Assembly: GCA_030248215.1 (NCBI GenBank)
Contig: JASANG010002344.1
Coordinates: forward strand, 1-64,000
Direction of reading: 5' to 3'
Length of the DNA: 64,000 nucleotides
From: Enoplolaimus lenunculus
Taxonomy: Eukaryota > Nematoda > Enoplea > Enoplida > Thoracostomopsidae
Shown here: positions 25,877 to 36,978 of the stretch, piece by piece
How positions within the stretch are numbered: position 1 is the first letter of the stretch
Layout of the letters: each line of letters opens with the position of its first letter
Notes under the pieces: generated by a model
What the model was told of the DNA's origin: nothing
The model's database searches: none
What the model saw: only the letters and a program-made list of their open reading frames with translations
Program-made: the position numbers and the translations under genes

Positions 25877-26262
25877 TCGTAGTATCCCATAAGCTTTAAT
25901 AGAAGACAGTTTACCGCATTGTTTCTAAATATTTTAAATACCACAATATCTATGCAAAATATTGCCGATCATTCACCATTTATGCAATTAAAACAACGAA
26001 ACGTTTAATGGTCAAACTATTGGCCCATGTTTACGTTGAGAGTCGTCCTGCTGTCCCGTCACAACGACAAGCAGGAATGCAGCGTAAAGCAAACTAGCGA
26101 TCAAAACAGGCCTACTTACGCACAAATTTATTGATAGACAATAAAAGGGGCGTAGCCAGGGGAATTTCAGGTGTCAACTGCCCACCGTTTGGGATATTAA
26201 TTCTTGTGCTGGAACAGCTAAACTATCTAATAAAGTAAGTAACTATGTTTTTGGCGGTTATA

Positions 26263-26458
26263 CACTGTAAAATATGGTGAGTCAAATTGACTCTCTCGGA
26301 AATAGGCTTTTCCTGACTACACAAACTGAGTCAAATTCGACTCCGTCAGAGTCAAACGTGCGACATAGTGAATCGAATTTGACTCTGGTGGAGTCGAATT
26401 TGACTCATTTTGTGTAGTCAGGAAAAGCCTATCTCTGAGCCATTTTTGCAGGGTAGTG
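26263..26458. mobile_element. Palindromic CACTG MITE with TGACTC motifs, copy 1
   Basis: Begins CACTGTAAAATATGG and ends CATTTTTGCAGGGTAGTG. The two halves are near reverse complements (AGGCTTTTCCTGACTACACAAA on the left, TTTGTGTAGTCAGGAAAAGCCT on the right). The centre is five palindromic GAGTCAAATTTGACTC-like boxes. CACTG ends suggest an EnSpm/CACTA-type non-autonomous element; the superfamily is inferred. Confidence 0.75.
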
Positions 26459-26570
26459 AGAGAATCGCTTAGTGCGGGGGGTGGGCTTAAAGGCAGCAGC
26501 CCACCATCATGCTTAGGGTACCTTGAAATCGTAGGGGTTTAGGTGCGGTAGCCTACTAAATATATTTATG
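26459..26570. repeat. Dispersed repeat matching 20045-20155
   Basis: AGAATCGCTTAGTGCGGGGGG..., GCAGCAGCCCACC and TAGGGGTTTAGGTGCGGTAGCC have counterparts in the same order at 20045-20155. Confidence 0.5.
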
Positions 26571-26740
26571 TACAAAAACAAGGGCGCTGCCAAGGGGGCT
26601 TCAGGTGCCAACTTCACCCGTTTAGGCTTAAAAATTTAGATATATACTGTGTCATGCTTACGAACACCTAAAAATTTTGCATGCTGTTCTATTTACGTTA
26701 CAGCTTTATATTTCTGACATTTTGCGGCAATGACTCCTTA

Positions 26741-27181
26741 CTGTAGTGACCCGAATAAGAGGGGGACTGATATTTTTTTGGCCTGTCCACAGGGTACCCC
26801 CCTTGTTATTCGGTTACGGACTGTTATACAATTTTAACCGATGCTCCGCCGCCCTTCGTTACTGATATATATCCGGTACTGCAATTATCCGTTCAATTAA
26901 ACGTTTATTTGTCTTGTGTCAATAGCTTGAGTGATAATACAAGGATATACTTAAGAATACACTTTCAAAATTTAAGTACGCTTTGAAGTTTCGAGCTCAA
27001 ATTATTTGGTACTGGAGTCATTTATGCGCTACAATTAGGGTTAATTGACATTTATGGACTTTAATTGGGGTTTAGGGATTCTATCCGCTTACGGACTCTT
27101 ATTAGGGATACGGACACCTATTGATTCGGACTTAAAATGGGGACCCCCTCTTATTACCCCATCTTATTCGGGTCAATACAG
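26741..27181. mobile_element. TA-flanked MITE, CTGTAGTGACCC family, copy 1
   Basis: Terminal inverted repeats CTGTAGTGACCCGAATAAGA and TCTTATTCGGGTCAATACAG, flanked by TA on both sides as in Tc1/mariner-type insertions. The interior has GGGACCCC, GACTC and AGGGATA words shared with the copies at 33441, 40230 and 40890. No transposase frame. Confidence 0.8.
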
Positions 27182-27183
27182 TA

Positions 27184-27820
27184 CTCATTCTGAAACTGCA
27201 GGCACAACTCGTAGCTATCGCAAACAAATAAGTAAAACTTAAACCTAAAATCTTTTATTTGACCATAACTCGTTAGTCAGATGTTTGACTAGAAAATTTC
27301 ACTCAATTGGACTCTGGTCCACAGGCTGCGTCGAGTGAAATACAATTTGCCTAACTTTTTAACAAAAAACATTTTGAGTCCCAACCAACGAGGGACCTTG
27401 GGACCTTAAAAAATTTAATTTTTCAAAAATTCAAATTTGGTCATAGAATGTAACAATTTTCAAAGTACAATCATCTTTGAACAAACGCCGCCCGCGGGGG
27501 TATAGCCGAAGAGACGCTGCGGTTTGCATTTAGCCTACTTTTTTACTTTTTTCACAGGGATTAGTTTGAAGGCCAATTGATTACACACTTTAAATGCCAC
27601 CATAAAGAGTGCTTATTATGCGCCCAGAGCAACTTTTTTAATACCTTTTCGTAAAATAATCGAAACTTTCAAATTAGTCACAAAACTGTTTTCGCAGGCT
27701 TGGACCAGTGTGACGTATCATTGGTTTCTTTGAATACGCAGCAATCTCGCTGAACATTGATTTTTAAGTCACAAGATTTGACAAATATTTCAACCAACAA
27801 AATAAACCGCACACCATGCA
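27184..27820. other. AT-rich stretch, nothing recognised
   Basis: No gene or repeat family identified. Confidence 0.4.
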
Positions 27821-27983
27821 CAGGAGCGCCTGCAGAAAATTATGTTTGGGGGGCACCGAATAATTTTGGGCCACCCCTACAATTGCAACTCAAAATTGTT
27901 TACTTTTAGACCAAGTCAATTTGGGGAGCCCCAGCCGAATTTGGGGGGAGACGGCCCCCAATGCCCCTGTCGGAACGCCTGCG
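27821..27983. mobile_element. hAT-like MITE, CAGGAGCGCCTGCAG family
   Basis: Starts CAGGAGCGCCTGCAGAAAATT and ends GTCGGAACGCCTGCG. It is flanked by ACCATGCA on the left and GCCATGCA on the right, a 7/8 target duplication. The interior is G-rich (GGGGGGCACC, then GGGGGGAGACGG). Confidence 0.6.
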
Positions 27984-28192
27984 GCCATGCATAAATTTTT
28001 TCCGTATAGGAAGCCGGTTTGCAAGCTCCTGTCAATTAATTGTACGATGCGGTTTAATTGTTAAAGTATGTTCTGTTTTTACAAAAATAAGCACGTGTGC
28101 AACAGAACAAAACACAAATTCTTTCCGCAAGGCTTATTTGCTGACTTTTTGTGCTTATTGCATAAAGATCCACTCATAAAGACCCGGCGGCG

Positions 28193-29098
28193 CACTGTAA
28201 ATTCCAATGATTTGCGTAATCAACTCAGAGATAATTTAGTTATTTCTGAACTAATAACCTTAAAATATTAACTCACTCTGAGTTGATTTATTTCCGGATG
28301 AGATGATAAATTATCTCAGAATGAGTTCAATCAATTCGAAGTTTTGAGGTCTGACTGATCTCATTCTGAAGTTAGGTCTTTCATAGGGTAGTGAAGGTAA
28401 CCGTGGAAGCAATGTGAGCGAGAATAGCTGATTTATCAACTCAGAGAGCGAATTTGTTGTTTTTGGCTATTTCCGAGTTTAATAACAGTGAATATTAACT
28501 TACTCTGAGTTGATTTAAATTCGTGAGAGTTATTTAATTAACTGCGAATGATTTGAATCAACTGAATAGTTTAAGATCAGAATTAGGACTTTCAAAACGC
28601 ACATTTTTGAGTGAATTTCACTAAATCCGAGTTAATTAATCAGCTTACCCAGAGTTAACTTACTTACAGTGAGAATCAACACAACTCGAGAGTGAGTCAA
28701 TGTCTGTCGTTACTAATGTAAATATAACTAGCTCCCTATCTCAGAACTCATTTGAATTTGCAATTTAAGAATTTCTAAAACTTATCCACCTGGTTTGTAT
28801 AATGAACTTATTGTGACTTGAAAATGAGAGTCAATTCAACTCATTCTGAGTTGATTCATCAAATCAGAACTAAATTCGATCTTTATTGATGCTGAGAATT
28901 CAACTCAGAAGGAGTTCGTTAATCAACTAAGAATAAATTCCACGTTTTACTAGATATTAACTCAGTGTGAGGTAATATCGTGATTTGAAATCCTGAGTTT
29001 ATGTATCAACTTAGTTGTAGATATGCTAGAGCCAAGTCAGAAGATGAAGGTGAATAATCTCACTCTGAAATGAAATCAACTCACCGAAATTTACAGTG
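28193..29098. mobile_element. Cluster of CACTG MITEs with GAGTT palindromes
   Basis: Starts CACTGTAAATTCC and ends GAAATTTACAGTG. Inside are repeated AACTCAGAG...GAGTTGATTT boxes in several partial units (near 28220, 28430, 28620, 28830, 28905), with a possible right end GGGTAGTG at 28385-28392. Probably several nested or tandem copies of the family seen singly at 29254-29502. Confidence 0.6.
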
Positions 29099-29136
29099 TA
29101 CGAACGCGTAATATTCGTGGTGACCGCTTTATTATG

Positions 29137-29248
29137 TCAGGATTCGAAACGTAACGTCTCTCGTCGGAGGCGCTTACTATCTCCAGAGAGCTACAGAAGC
29201 GTGTCGCTCGGGCTCGCAGGGCTCTCAAATGGTGGAGAGTTTGTACTG
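29137..29248 (-). mobile_element. tRNA-derived SINE, copy 2, short
   Basis: Reverse complement of the tRNA-like region of the copy at 42801: it contains GGATTCGAAA (B-box region), AGAGAGCTACAGAAGCGTG and TCGCTCGGGCTCGCAGGG. Lies exactly between two CACTG MITEs. Confidence 0.55.
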
Positions 29249-29253
29249 CACAT

Positions 29254-29502
29254 CACTGTAAATTCCAGTGAGTTTATTAATCAACTCAGAGAGCGAATGT
29301 GATTTCTGGTTGCTTCCAAGTTAAAAACAGTAAAGATTAACTCGCTCTGAGTCGATTTAATTTTGGGTGAGTTAATTAATTAGCTCAGAATAAGTTCATT
29401 CTATTCAGAATTCTGAGTTCTAAAAGACCTAATTCAGAGTTCTGACTGCTGTGTGGATTCAACTCATTCTGAGTTAAAATCAGCTCGCTGGAATTTACAG
29501 TG
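29254..29502. mobile_element. CACTG MITE with GAGTT palindromes, intact copy
   Basis: Terminal inverted repeats CACTGTAAATTCCAGTGAGTT and CTCGCTGGAATTTACAGTG, flanked by AT on both sides (a 2-bp duplication typical of CACTA-type elements). The interior has CTCAGAG, CTCGCTCTGAGT and ACTCATTCTGAGTT boxes. Confidence 0.8.
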
Positions 29503-29658
29503 ATACGCGCGATAGTTGTTCCACGTACAGCTCGCGCTAAGTTGTTCACAGTATATACTCTATATTGGAAAGGGTTAAAAATAGGAACTTTTATCCAATA
29601 GTTTAGACATTAATACTTCATGCGAAATCTATCGATAATTTAATACTAAAAATAAACT

Positions 29659-29910
29659 ATGGTATTTTCGATTTTTGAAAATGGTAAATCTGTGATGACG
29701 TTGTTCGCCGCGATTACGATTGTATCACCATTGGTTCGAGGTACTCCAATAATCCTTATGTTAAATCATCAACCGCATTCCACTTCACACAACATAGAAC
29801 AGTACGCCAGTGAAGTAAACACAAAACGAAATGGCAATCAACTGCTTGAACGGTTGGAACTTTTAGACACTGTTGGAAACACACGGTCTGATGTACAAGG
29901 TACAAATTGA
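29659..29910 (+). CDS. Candidate first exon of a secreted protein, unproven
   Basis: An 83-codon frame whose N-terminus (MVFSIFENGKSVMTLFAAITIVSPLVRG) resembles a signal peptide, followed by a polar segment containing a dibasic KR. A splice-donor-like CAAG/GTACAA lies at 29896-29905, so coding could leave the frame there. No partner exon or family was recognised, and chance is a real alternative. Confidence 0.2.
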   Translation: MVFSIFENGKSVMTLFAAITIVSPLVRGTPIILMLNHQPHSTSHNIEQYASEVNTKRNGNQLLERLELLDTVGNTRSDVQGTN

Positions 29911-30347
29911 AATTTAGCCGCAATTCAACCAATATCAAGAGCGAACGGGAGTATCTCTGAGGTATTAGTGGCCGCCGCTTAAGGGTATTGCCAACACCGT
30001 AAAAACGTGCCAAAGCTAAAGTTTCGTGTGCGAATTGAAAACATTTAATGCAAAAATAGCTGGATTCTCGATCGCTTCGCTCGTTAGGCTTTTTTTAAAA
30101 TTACTCTGCATGCGTTTTAACTCGTGGTTACCTACCAAACATTGAATATATAGACACATTTGATGGGTCTTTCAATATTAGGTTAGCTGCTTCGCCCTTT
30201 TGACATTCGTAGACAAATGTTCCCATGTTCCTAGAGGGTATGGCCACGCTGGTGTAAAAATAAAACTAGCTTTGGAAGTATTGTACAAAGGTTTTAAAAT
30301 ACTTTTTCAGATTATATGTAACACAAGAAACCTCCCATCGAAATTTT
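29911..30347. other. Nothing recognised
   Basis: No gene, repeat or RNA identified between the candidate exon and the next MITE. Confidence 0.4.
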
Positions 30348-30571
30348 GGCCCATGTTATTTTAAGGGGCGTCCAGGTTTCTGGTGGGTCTATAAAAGAGT
30401 AAGTTTAGATTCTAGATTACATGTTTTGCTTGGGCTTAAGCTTGGGTTTAGGCTTAAGAGCACATTCTTTCAACGCTTAGGCTTAGGAATACGCTCTTGA
30501 AACGCTTAGGCTTAGGCTTAGGCTTAGGAATACGCTTAATCGACTGTTACGGCCCTAAATGTAACATTGTC
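30348..30571. mobile_element. TTAGGC-bearing hAT-like MITE, copy 1
   Basis: Left end GGCCCATGTTATTTTAAGGG, right end ACGGCCCTAAATGTAACATTG, imperfect inverted repeats. The interior has GGTCTATAAAAGAGTAAG, then two GCTTAGGCTTAGG arrays each leading into AATACGCT. Confidence 0.7.
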
Positions 30572-31051
30572 CCATTTCGCAAATTATTCCATTTGCATAC
30601 TAATGTTTTCAGGTCCAAGCGTAGATCGGAAAACGTACGATTATATCCGGTTTGGATAGTTGGTGGGAGCGTAGCGATCGCCTCAGATAAAATATTGCAA
30701 TAACATCAATTATTTACTGATTTCAAAATTCGTTTCGAAAGCAGTGATTTTATCCAAACATTCACGGCAAAACTCAAATTGCAAATCAAACACTAAAATT
30801 TCGTCTCAAGGTTTATGTAAACTGTTCTAAGCGCCCGTTAAGAAGTATTTTCAGTTTGAAATGGATTTGGATCGAACATCTCACATTATTTTAACATCAA
30901 CTATTAATGTTTGTGAGAATTAGAAACTATAACTGAAAGAACAATTCTCACGCTGCGGCGGATAACTTTCAGTTTTATACCTTCATCAAATAGCTAAGTT
31001 ATTTTGATTAAAATGCCACTTTTTTTAGCAGTCGTTGCATATATCTCTGTA

Positions 31052-31243
31052 CACTGTAAAAAATGGGAAGTCAAATTGACTCTCTCGCAAACAGGCTTTT
31101 CCTGACTACACAAACTGACTCAAATTTGACTTCGCCGGAGTCAAATTCGATTCACTGTTGACTCTGGCGGAGTCAAATTTGACGCAGTTTGTGTAGCAAA
31201 AACCCCGAAACAAGAAACCAGGGACTCCACATTTTTTACCGTG
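31052..31243. mobile_element. Palindromic CACTG MITE with TGACTC motifs, copy 2
   Basis: Terminal inverted repeats CACTGTAAAAAATGG and CATTTTTTACCGTG, flanked by TA on both sides. Shares AGTCAAATTGACTCTCTCG and the palindromic boxes with 26263-26458. No coding capacity. Confidence 0.8.
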
Positions 31244-31539
31244 TACATGTTCCAGTATGGTTGACGCAGGTTATTCGATAGGAAGGTGTACATACTTTTA
31301 GTATTTCAAAATTTAACACTTTTAAAATCATGTTTAGTAAATATTTCTATATCTGTTCACCAGTTTATATAAATCACGATAAAAGGTTAAATTTCTTAAC
31401 TCATGCAGTTGCATGTTTTCTATCTATTTTTGACACGTGTACATTGTCGGCAGCTTATGATGAACCGTTTGTACAACAAAATTTTCAGCACGATGAGGTT
31501 AGTCGGGCATACGTCATGTATCACCTTCGTGGATTTGTG

Positions 31540-31635
31540 GGCCCATGTAAAGATCAGGGGCGGAACGTTATTCTGTGGGACTAGAATAGAATAACCGTAA
31601 GCTTTAGTCTAATTTTTTGCTTGGCTTTTAGGTCC
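31540..31635 (+). mobile_element. TTAGGC-family MITE, left-end fragment
   Basis: GGCCCATGTAAAGATCAGGGGCGGAACG starts the fragment, matching 44544 and 58281. It stops after TTTTTTGCTTGGCTTTTAGG, without the hexamer array or right end. Confidence 0.65.
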
Positions 31636-31780
31636 TCATAATTGTTAATTTTTTGCATCGCTACAGCGCTTTTGCGTTGGAACAACTGATTGTTAATAAT
31701 TTAAAGATTTGGAAGTGCAGTGGTGCCAGAAATTTTTCGTTAACGACATTTGGCACAGCATTGTGATACATGAATACTTT

Positions 31781-32005
31781 CACTGTAAATTTCAACGAGT
31801 TAACTAATCAATTCAACGAGCAAGTTAGTTATTTCTGAATTATTATTTGTAAACATTATCTTATTCTGAGTTGAGTTGATTTTGGCCGAGTTTATTGATT
31901 AACTCAATATGAGTTGAATCAGAATTCTGAGTTCTGATAGTCCTAACTCAGGTTGAGTGATATAACTAATTATGAGTTAAAATCTACTCACTGAAATTTA
32001 AAGTG
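31781..32005. mobile_element. CACTG MITE with GAGTT palindromes, further copy
   Basis: Starts CACTGTAAATTTCAACGAGTT and ends ACTCACTGAAATTTAAAGTG. Flanked by TT on both sides (2-bp duplication). Confidence 0.75.
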
Positions 32006-33204
32006 TTGATAATAGTTAGGTTATTAAATTCTACGTGCTGATTAAGTACTTAACCATTTTGTCGTTTTTAAAAGTGCTTAAGTTAAGTTAAATACTTAAG
32101 TAACATTTCAGAAACTCATCCAGTTTTACTTGATAAGCGTAACAGTAGAATATAAGCATATTCATATATAAAATTTAGATCAATTTTAATCCTTAGCGTG
32201 AAGCTAAGTTCAGAACTAATCTTATAAATCCTACACCAACGCCAAAAATTGTCTAAAGCTTAAGCTTATTCGGTTGCAGTCTGCGGCGAAACGGTACTCC
32301 AGTCAAAGTAACATGGGCCAGTTTTATTTTTGCGAACTCAGAGTTAATTGGAATAAGTCAAGTTAAGTGACACAAGAGTTTGAATTGAATTGATCGAACT
32401 AATCGTCGCAAACAGAGGTGTAAGTGAATAAAGATTTCTTTATGCATTAGCCATCTTGCCTTGCGCCCGCCGTGTTAAAAATGAAACAGAAAGGGAATTA
32501 AAAACATTAATAGTAGAAGTGAAAAGCGCAAGGTAAAGTGGCTCAAGCATTACCCGCCCCACGCTTTACCCGTAGAAAATTCATTTTTAAGCGTGGGTAT
32601 ATTCGAGCAAAATGCCTTACACGCGATCTACCATTACCCAACCTTATTTTTATGATCATTAAACATTTGTTAAATTTTACAGTGTATTGATTTTAATAAT
32701 CGCTTGACTTTGATGTATATGCTACGTCACAATAAAATTTATTGGTAAGAAAACTGAAAAGTTGAAGCCTAAGGACCGAAATACGTTTGCCGATTGGCAA
32801 CGAGATTTGCCACAGCTCGAACCATCGTTCGATTGAATAAAAGTTTACAAACCTTTGAAAGTAAAAATTCCCTTGTGTTGAATACGTTTTTAAACTTGCA
32901 AATTTCTTAATATTTGTTATAAAATTTGATCACAATTTTATAATGTGAATATCTTTGTCAGGTGTTATTTTATCGTTTCTTTAAGAAAAGGGTGGATAAT
33001 GTAGCACCTCTCACTGGAAAAGTCAAGAAAAACGTGTTTTTATTGCAAAAATGGCAAAAAGTTTTACGACTAGGGCGCAATTTACAAGTAGTATACAACA
33101 AACTATAACTTACAGTGTTTTGAGATTCTTTCAAAACTGAAAGCTGCTGGAAAACTGTTTAAATATGTATATTTTGGCAACGTGTAAGTGTATACTCCAC
33201 CTTA
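32006..33204. other. AT-rich stretch, nothing recognised
   Basis: No gene. A few GCTTAAGCTTA words (32250-32275) and an ACATGGGCC (32311-32319) suggest a decayed TTAGGC-family MITE at about 32240-32320. Confidence 0.35.
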
Positions 33205-33214
33205 GTTAAATAAT

Positions 33215-33490
33215 AGCATGTCTTCCATGACACATCCTGGATCCTCCAGAGCATGTTGGTCTAAATTCATGCAAACTGAGAGAATAAAACACTGTAGTAG
33301 ATCCGAATTAGAGGAGATCCACATTTTGAGTCCCATAATTAGGAGTTCCAAATTAATTGGAGAAAAAGTATGTCTTCCCCAACACATCCTGGATTGGCCA
33401 AAACATGTTGGTCTAATTTCATGCAATATTTCGAAAAATACTGTAGTGACCCGAATAAGAGGAGATCCACATTTTGAGTCCCGTCAGTAA
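33215..33490. repeat. ~153-bp tandem duplication spanning a MITE end
   Basis: ATGTCTTCC...ACACATCCTGGAT...GCATGTTGGTCTAAATTCATGCAA (33219-33277) is repeated from 33370 as ATGTCTTCC...ACACATCCTGGATTGG. Both copies run into CACTGTAGTAGATCCGAATTAG (near 33290) or ACTGTAGTGACCCGAATAAG (33440), the end of the TA-flanked MITE, so the duplication carried part of the MITE with it. Confidence 0.75.
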
Positions 33491-33835
33491 GAGTCTTTAT
33501 CCCTAATTAGAGTCAGTTAGCAGATTTAGTCCATAAGTCCTGATTAGAGTCCATGAAAGATATCAAAGCAGAAGAATGGCCTAGACTGCTCAGATATCTA
33601 ACAAACACTACCACCGGCACACACTTTATGAAATCCTGGAAAAATTTATGGGCATAGCAACCAACAAAAATACTTCAGATCAAGTCACTTCTGCCCAAAA
33701 AATAACAAGGGTGTTGAGTCCAACTGATAAGGGGTGAATTAAAAAGTAAATAACACCTGTAGCCAAATAACAGAAAAGGTGCCCTCTGGAGACGCAAAAC
33801 AACATGAACCTCTAATCTTATTCGGTTTACTACAG
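33441..33835. mobile_element. TA-flanked MITE, CTGTAGTGACCC family, copy 2
   Basis: Left CTGTAGTGACCCGAATAAGA, right CTTATTCGGTTTACTACAG, TA on both flanks. The centre (about 33560-33710) differs from the other copies, so it may hold an insertion or a variant core. Confidence 0.7.
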
Positions 33836-33863
33836 TATAAATGGGCTCCCACCCTAACCGGTC

Positions 33864-33923
33864 GAAACAAAAACCGCCGAAGTTTTCAAATGCGTCTGGC
33901 GTCTCGTTCGCTTCGCTCGCGAG
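33864..33923 (+). other. Coding-like fragment of unknown dispersed element, copy 1
   Basis: Reads ETKTAEVFKCVWRLVRFARE. The copy on the opposite strand at 46642-46707 reads EAKTAEVLKYVCLLARFASD. The surrounding 40 bp (AAATGGGC...CCACCCT) also match. Agreement at protein level across two old copies suggests a fragment of a once-coding mobile element; family unknown. Confidence 0.4.
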
Positions 33924-34978
33924 TTTAGGGGCCTCCACTCTGGAGTTTGGGAGAGCCCACACCCCTGTCGGCTCCGGCACTGCAAATATCACAAGAAAAA
34001 TTATATGACGTTGTGCAAGAAATCTCAAGTTGCAATGTGGCTAGGAACAACGAGATCCGTGTTTCTTCCACAGTATTATACCATGTTGTGGTGGAACCAT
34101 TGCGCTTATTAATACTTTGACAAATGCAAGAACATTAATGGATGATTTGTCTATTGAAAAACTACATTGGAGAATCAAATGACTATTTTATTAAGCACCA
34201 ACGTTTGATATCACATGTTTATGAGAATCAAGTTGGGCATTCTGAAAGCCTGTGAACCTGCGTGTTCGTGGTCTTTCCAGAAATTAAGAAATGACATTTT
34301 CCCCCGATTGTTCAAACTGGCACATCCAAGAGAGGCCAATCCGGCCTACGCCCCCCAATAATGATCGAAACCAAGATTTTATATTAATTTTTAGTTTGTT
34401 CTTTCCGTTGGTTTCTTGCGGCGCCCACCCCCGATGAGCAGTGAGTTATGTTTCAGATTTTAAGAAATGGTGTCAAAAATACAAAACGATTTCGGTGTTT
34501 TGAAGACACTGTCGCTAGTGGTGCTAGAAAACCGTTCTAAGAAACGCTGAAAGACGCTTAAAGAATACATATTTGCTGACCAGTGATTCATTATAAAGTT
34601 TTCTTTGGAACACGGTTTGAAACATATTGTTTGAAGCGTGAAAAACGCATAACGTTTTATTTTTTGACACGATTTGTACAACAGATGTTTATTTTCTTGT
34701 GGCAAAATACTCACAAATGTCGCAACAGAAATGGACGATACTATGGTGAATATTTTGAAATTTTTTGTTGCAAATAGCAAAAGCTTTTGCTGTAGGTATT
34801 GCATTTTATTATAAATCCATTTAGTATATTGGTCGGGCTAAATAGTATATTGCATTTGGAGATTCGCAAAAAAACTTACAAAATTTAGACTTTTTATATA
34901 AAATACCAGTTCTACGCAATTACTAAGTAATTTCAAGCTGCTGTCAATATATAACTGTCGATAATAGTAAATGATCAT
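33924..34978. other. No gene; possible inverted-repeat element
   Basis: GGTGTCAAAAATACAAAACG (34469-34488) and ACGTTTTATTTTTTGACACG (34652-34671) form an imperfect inverted pair about 200 bp apart. Related ...TTTTTGACAC... phrases occur near 58550 and 59770. This may be another MITE family, but its ends are not defined. Confidence 0.35.
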
Positions 34979-35130
34979 GTTTACTTTAAGTGGCGTTCCG
35001 TTTTCTAGCGGAACTATAATAAAGTTCGCTTAAGCTTTAGACTTATTCTTTGCTTACGCTTAGATTTTAGTTTTAAACATTATATTGCGTGAAGCTTAGG
35101 CTTAGACATAGGAATACGCTTTAAAGGCTA
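34979..35130 (+). mobile_element. TTAGGC-family MITE, decayed
   Basis: AAAGTTCGCTTAAGCTTTAGACTTATTCTTTGCTTACGCTTAG then GAAGCTTAGGCTTAGACATAGGAATACGCTT follow the family's order; the left end is only loosely recognisable and the right end is missing. Confidence 0.5.
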
Positions 35131-36978
35131 CAGCTACGATAGCCCTAGAATTAATATATTAATATTGCTTAATGATCTGTGCAAATTTAAAAATAAAACG
35201 TCGAAAAATATTTTATCGCGCGTTCATTCATAGCTATTAATATTATCGCCAAAACGTATCTGCAGCCGGATCAACTTCCGTAATGCAATCCGATAAACTT
35301 TGACAAGCAATTTGTTGCTTTTTTCCTGAAACACCGCATTTTGTACGCGAACATTGTGCTGGCAACTACATATTTTGTAATTTCTAACGCCCAATAACGT
35401 AAAGCATCTTAGTTGCATTTGTTCAAAATAAGCTCAACGGCCTGTATTCTAAATGTATGTAGCACCTATAACCAGTCGATGATAGGTCTTTTATAACTGT
35501 TGAACCAGTGAATGCTGACGTTCAAATTCAGCACATTCGCGTTTTATTTGCTCTACTGCTATAGTTAGCCAGTTTGAAAACTTATTTCTAACTGATGATA
35601 GTTGCTAAACACATTTGAGAATACGGGACTAGAATTTAATTCATAAACTTTCTTCAGGTAAAATAAAAGTTTAAGATAACCCGCTAGCTTTGTTCACGAC
35701 AATTAGATGATGTATGTTTCAACAATTTATATTTAGTGTTTAAACGAGTATTGTATAGTTACGAAAACGTCTAGGTAATGCGCTCAACCATAACAGATGC
35801 TTTTGCTAGTTGTAAGTTTATAATAATGGCATACCTAAAATATTTGAAAACACAGATGTGAATATTGGTATATTGTGACAAAATACGAAACATTGCCAAA
35901 TCCTAAAAGGGAATGTAAGTTTGCTTGAACCCTTTCTCGAAATTATGATTTTAAGAGGGGTAGACTAAACTAGATGCCCCTTACCGGTTGCATCCGCTCG
36001 TATTTATACTTACACTCCAAGCTTGACAGTGAATCTCGTGCAACGTTTACCTTTTTGTGTTTTGGTATTCGAATTTTTGTGTCGAGTTAGCAAAGTTGAG
36101 CCATGAATTTGAGTTTTAGTACCGGTTTTCTTTTCGACTGTTGTTGCCGGATATAGGCGATGTTTGATATGTTGTCGGCCGTTTATTGACGACTGCTGAT
36201 CAGGCGACGGAATTGTAGCAGTTCGTTGAGCAAAATCAGATGATGCCGAATCGAAACTCTGAGCATTGGCGCAAATATCGGCTGAAATGTTCAGAAAAAA
36301 ATGAGTTTAATTTGACGGAGGTTAGTGAGTGTGACGCCTTGAGCATGGCAATTATTTGAACTCAGAAATTGGCAGCTGACGTAGCTTACTCAAAACTTTC
36401 TTTTCACGGTCATACTGGCACACCCGAATTAATCCTTTACCAGCATCGAGCTTCAAACCTGATGCATTATTTAACCATCATTTTTATTCAAATGACGTAA
36501 CTAGAAAAGCCATTGTTAAATATATCCATCTTCAAAAGCGTAGCCTTCAATTTGGCAAGAGGTGAGTTTACGTTCTGTAAAAATTTCGGCCTTCGAACAA
36601 CAGGAGTTTGACCGTCAATACCGTTTGTTTACGAATTTGAGTAAACCAGAGTAGGACATTACAAGCATATACCTTTTCCTTGTTCAGATTTGTTCCAAAA
36701 TGTTAACCATTTTTCCACGAGGCTTTGGTTTGAATGAACCATATTTGAGTTTCTTTTGGCCATCAGATTAGGGTTGTTGTCGAGATTGACATTAACGCAA
36801 CGTTGTAACAACATTTCGTAGCAAACAATACTGCCCGGTACACATATAAGAAATGTAGCCGTGGCACATTTGAAACATCGAATCATTGTAACACATTATC
36901 TACAGTTTGTTTTTATAAATTTATTATAAATGTAAGTTTTATTATAGATACTAAACTGAGAATTTTTCCATTAACCAA
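35131..36978. other. No gene recognised
   Basis: A phrase at about 35600-35628 (GTTGCTAAACACATTTGAGAATACGGG with neighbours) recurs at 47277-47305, so a dispersed repeat is present. A minus-strand 75-codon frame (36886-36659) begins with a hydrophobic stretch and ends near a donor-like AAAG/GTATAT, but I cannot support it as a gene. Confidence 0.35.

Noticed and set aside
31330-31594. 84-codon protein
   Set aside because: Its second half is the left end of a TTAGGC-family MITE.
36659-36886. Minus-strand secreted-protein exon
   Set aside because: Only a hydrophobic start and a donor-like end; no partner exon or homology, so not listed as a gene.
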